In this document: in pieces, positions 5,030 to 5,042 of the stretch
How positions within the stretch are numbered: the first letter of the stretch is position 1
Layout of the letters: each line of letters begins with the position of its first letter
Assembly: GCA_002305955.1 (NCBI GenBank)
Contig: DBRH01000073.1
Span: forward strand, 76,362-81,403
Reading direction: 5' to 3'
DNA length: 5,042 nucleotides
Origin: Kosmotogaceae bacterium UBA1373
GTDB taxonomy: Bacteria; Thermotogota; Thermotogae; Petrotogales; Kosmotogaceae
The notes under the pieces: generated by a model
The model's database searches: none
The model's input: the letters and a program-made list of their open reading frames with translations, nothing else
Told to the model about the DNA's origin: nothing
Made by a program: the position numbers and the translations under genes

Positions 5030-5042
5030 CACGCGTTGTTAT

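Overview
The window is a compact bacterial segment with every supported gene on the minus strand. Read in the direction of transcription (right to left) the order is: an XRE-HTH/S24 LexA-like repressor (4145-4924), a MarR-family regulator (3557-3991), a secreted LpqC/feruloyl-esterase-type hydrolase (2597-3535), a full-length bifunctional (p)ppGpp synthetase/hydrolase Rel (213-2390), and the first 72 codons of D-aminoacyl-tRNA deacylase (1-216, cut by the left edge). The base composition is near half G+C. Arginine is often AGG/AGA, starts include GTG, and Shine-Dalgarno sites are strong. The protein sequences look to me most like Thermotogota (Kosmotoga/Mesotoga-like). That is an impression only, with confidence about 0.5; a clostridia-like Gram-positive lineage is the alternative.

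Three transcription units are suggested. (1) The repressor gene has a good promoter, TTGACT-17-TATCAT, whose predicted start falls on the A of the ATG, so the message may be leaderless. To the right of it (4944-5042) is an AT-rich stretch with a plausible rightward promoter, which suggests a divergent gene just outside the window. (2) marR and the esterase gene are 21 bases apart and probably co-transcribed from TTGACT-18-TATCAT, with a possible weak terminator hairpin overlapping the esterase stop. (3) rel and dtd overlap by four bases (GTGA) and are probably translationally coupled; a short extended -10 promoter lies just upstream of rel. The rel-dtd order is also known from Bacillus.

The most notable points are as follows. 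The repressor keeps the S24 catalytic serine (Ser177) but has arginine (Arg213) where the catalytic lysine should be, and it lacks a recognisable Ala-Gly cleavage site, so it is probably not a RecA-induced self-cleaving repressor. The repressor promoter and the marR promoter share the ten bases TGATATCATT over their -10 elements, hinting at a common regulator. Two REP-like palindromes with the same GAGAT...GAC frame lie in the two intergenic gaps. I see no CRISPR array, transposase, tRNA or rRNA, and no clear evidence of a wholly new system. The regulator-regulator-esterase cluster is the part worth testing.
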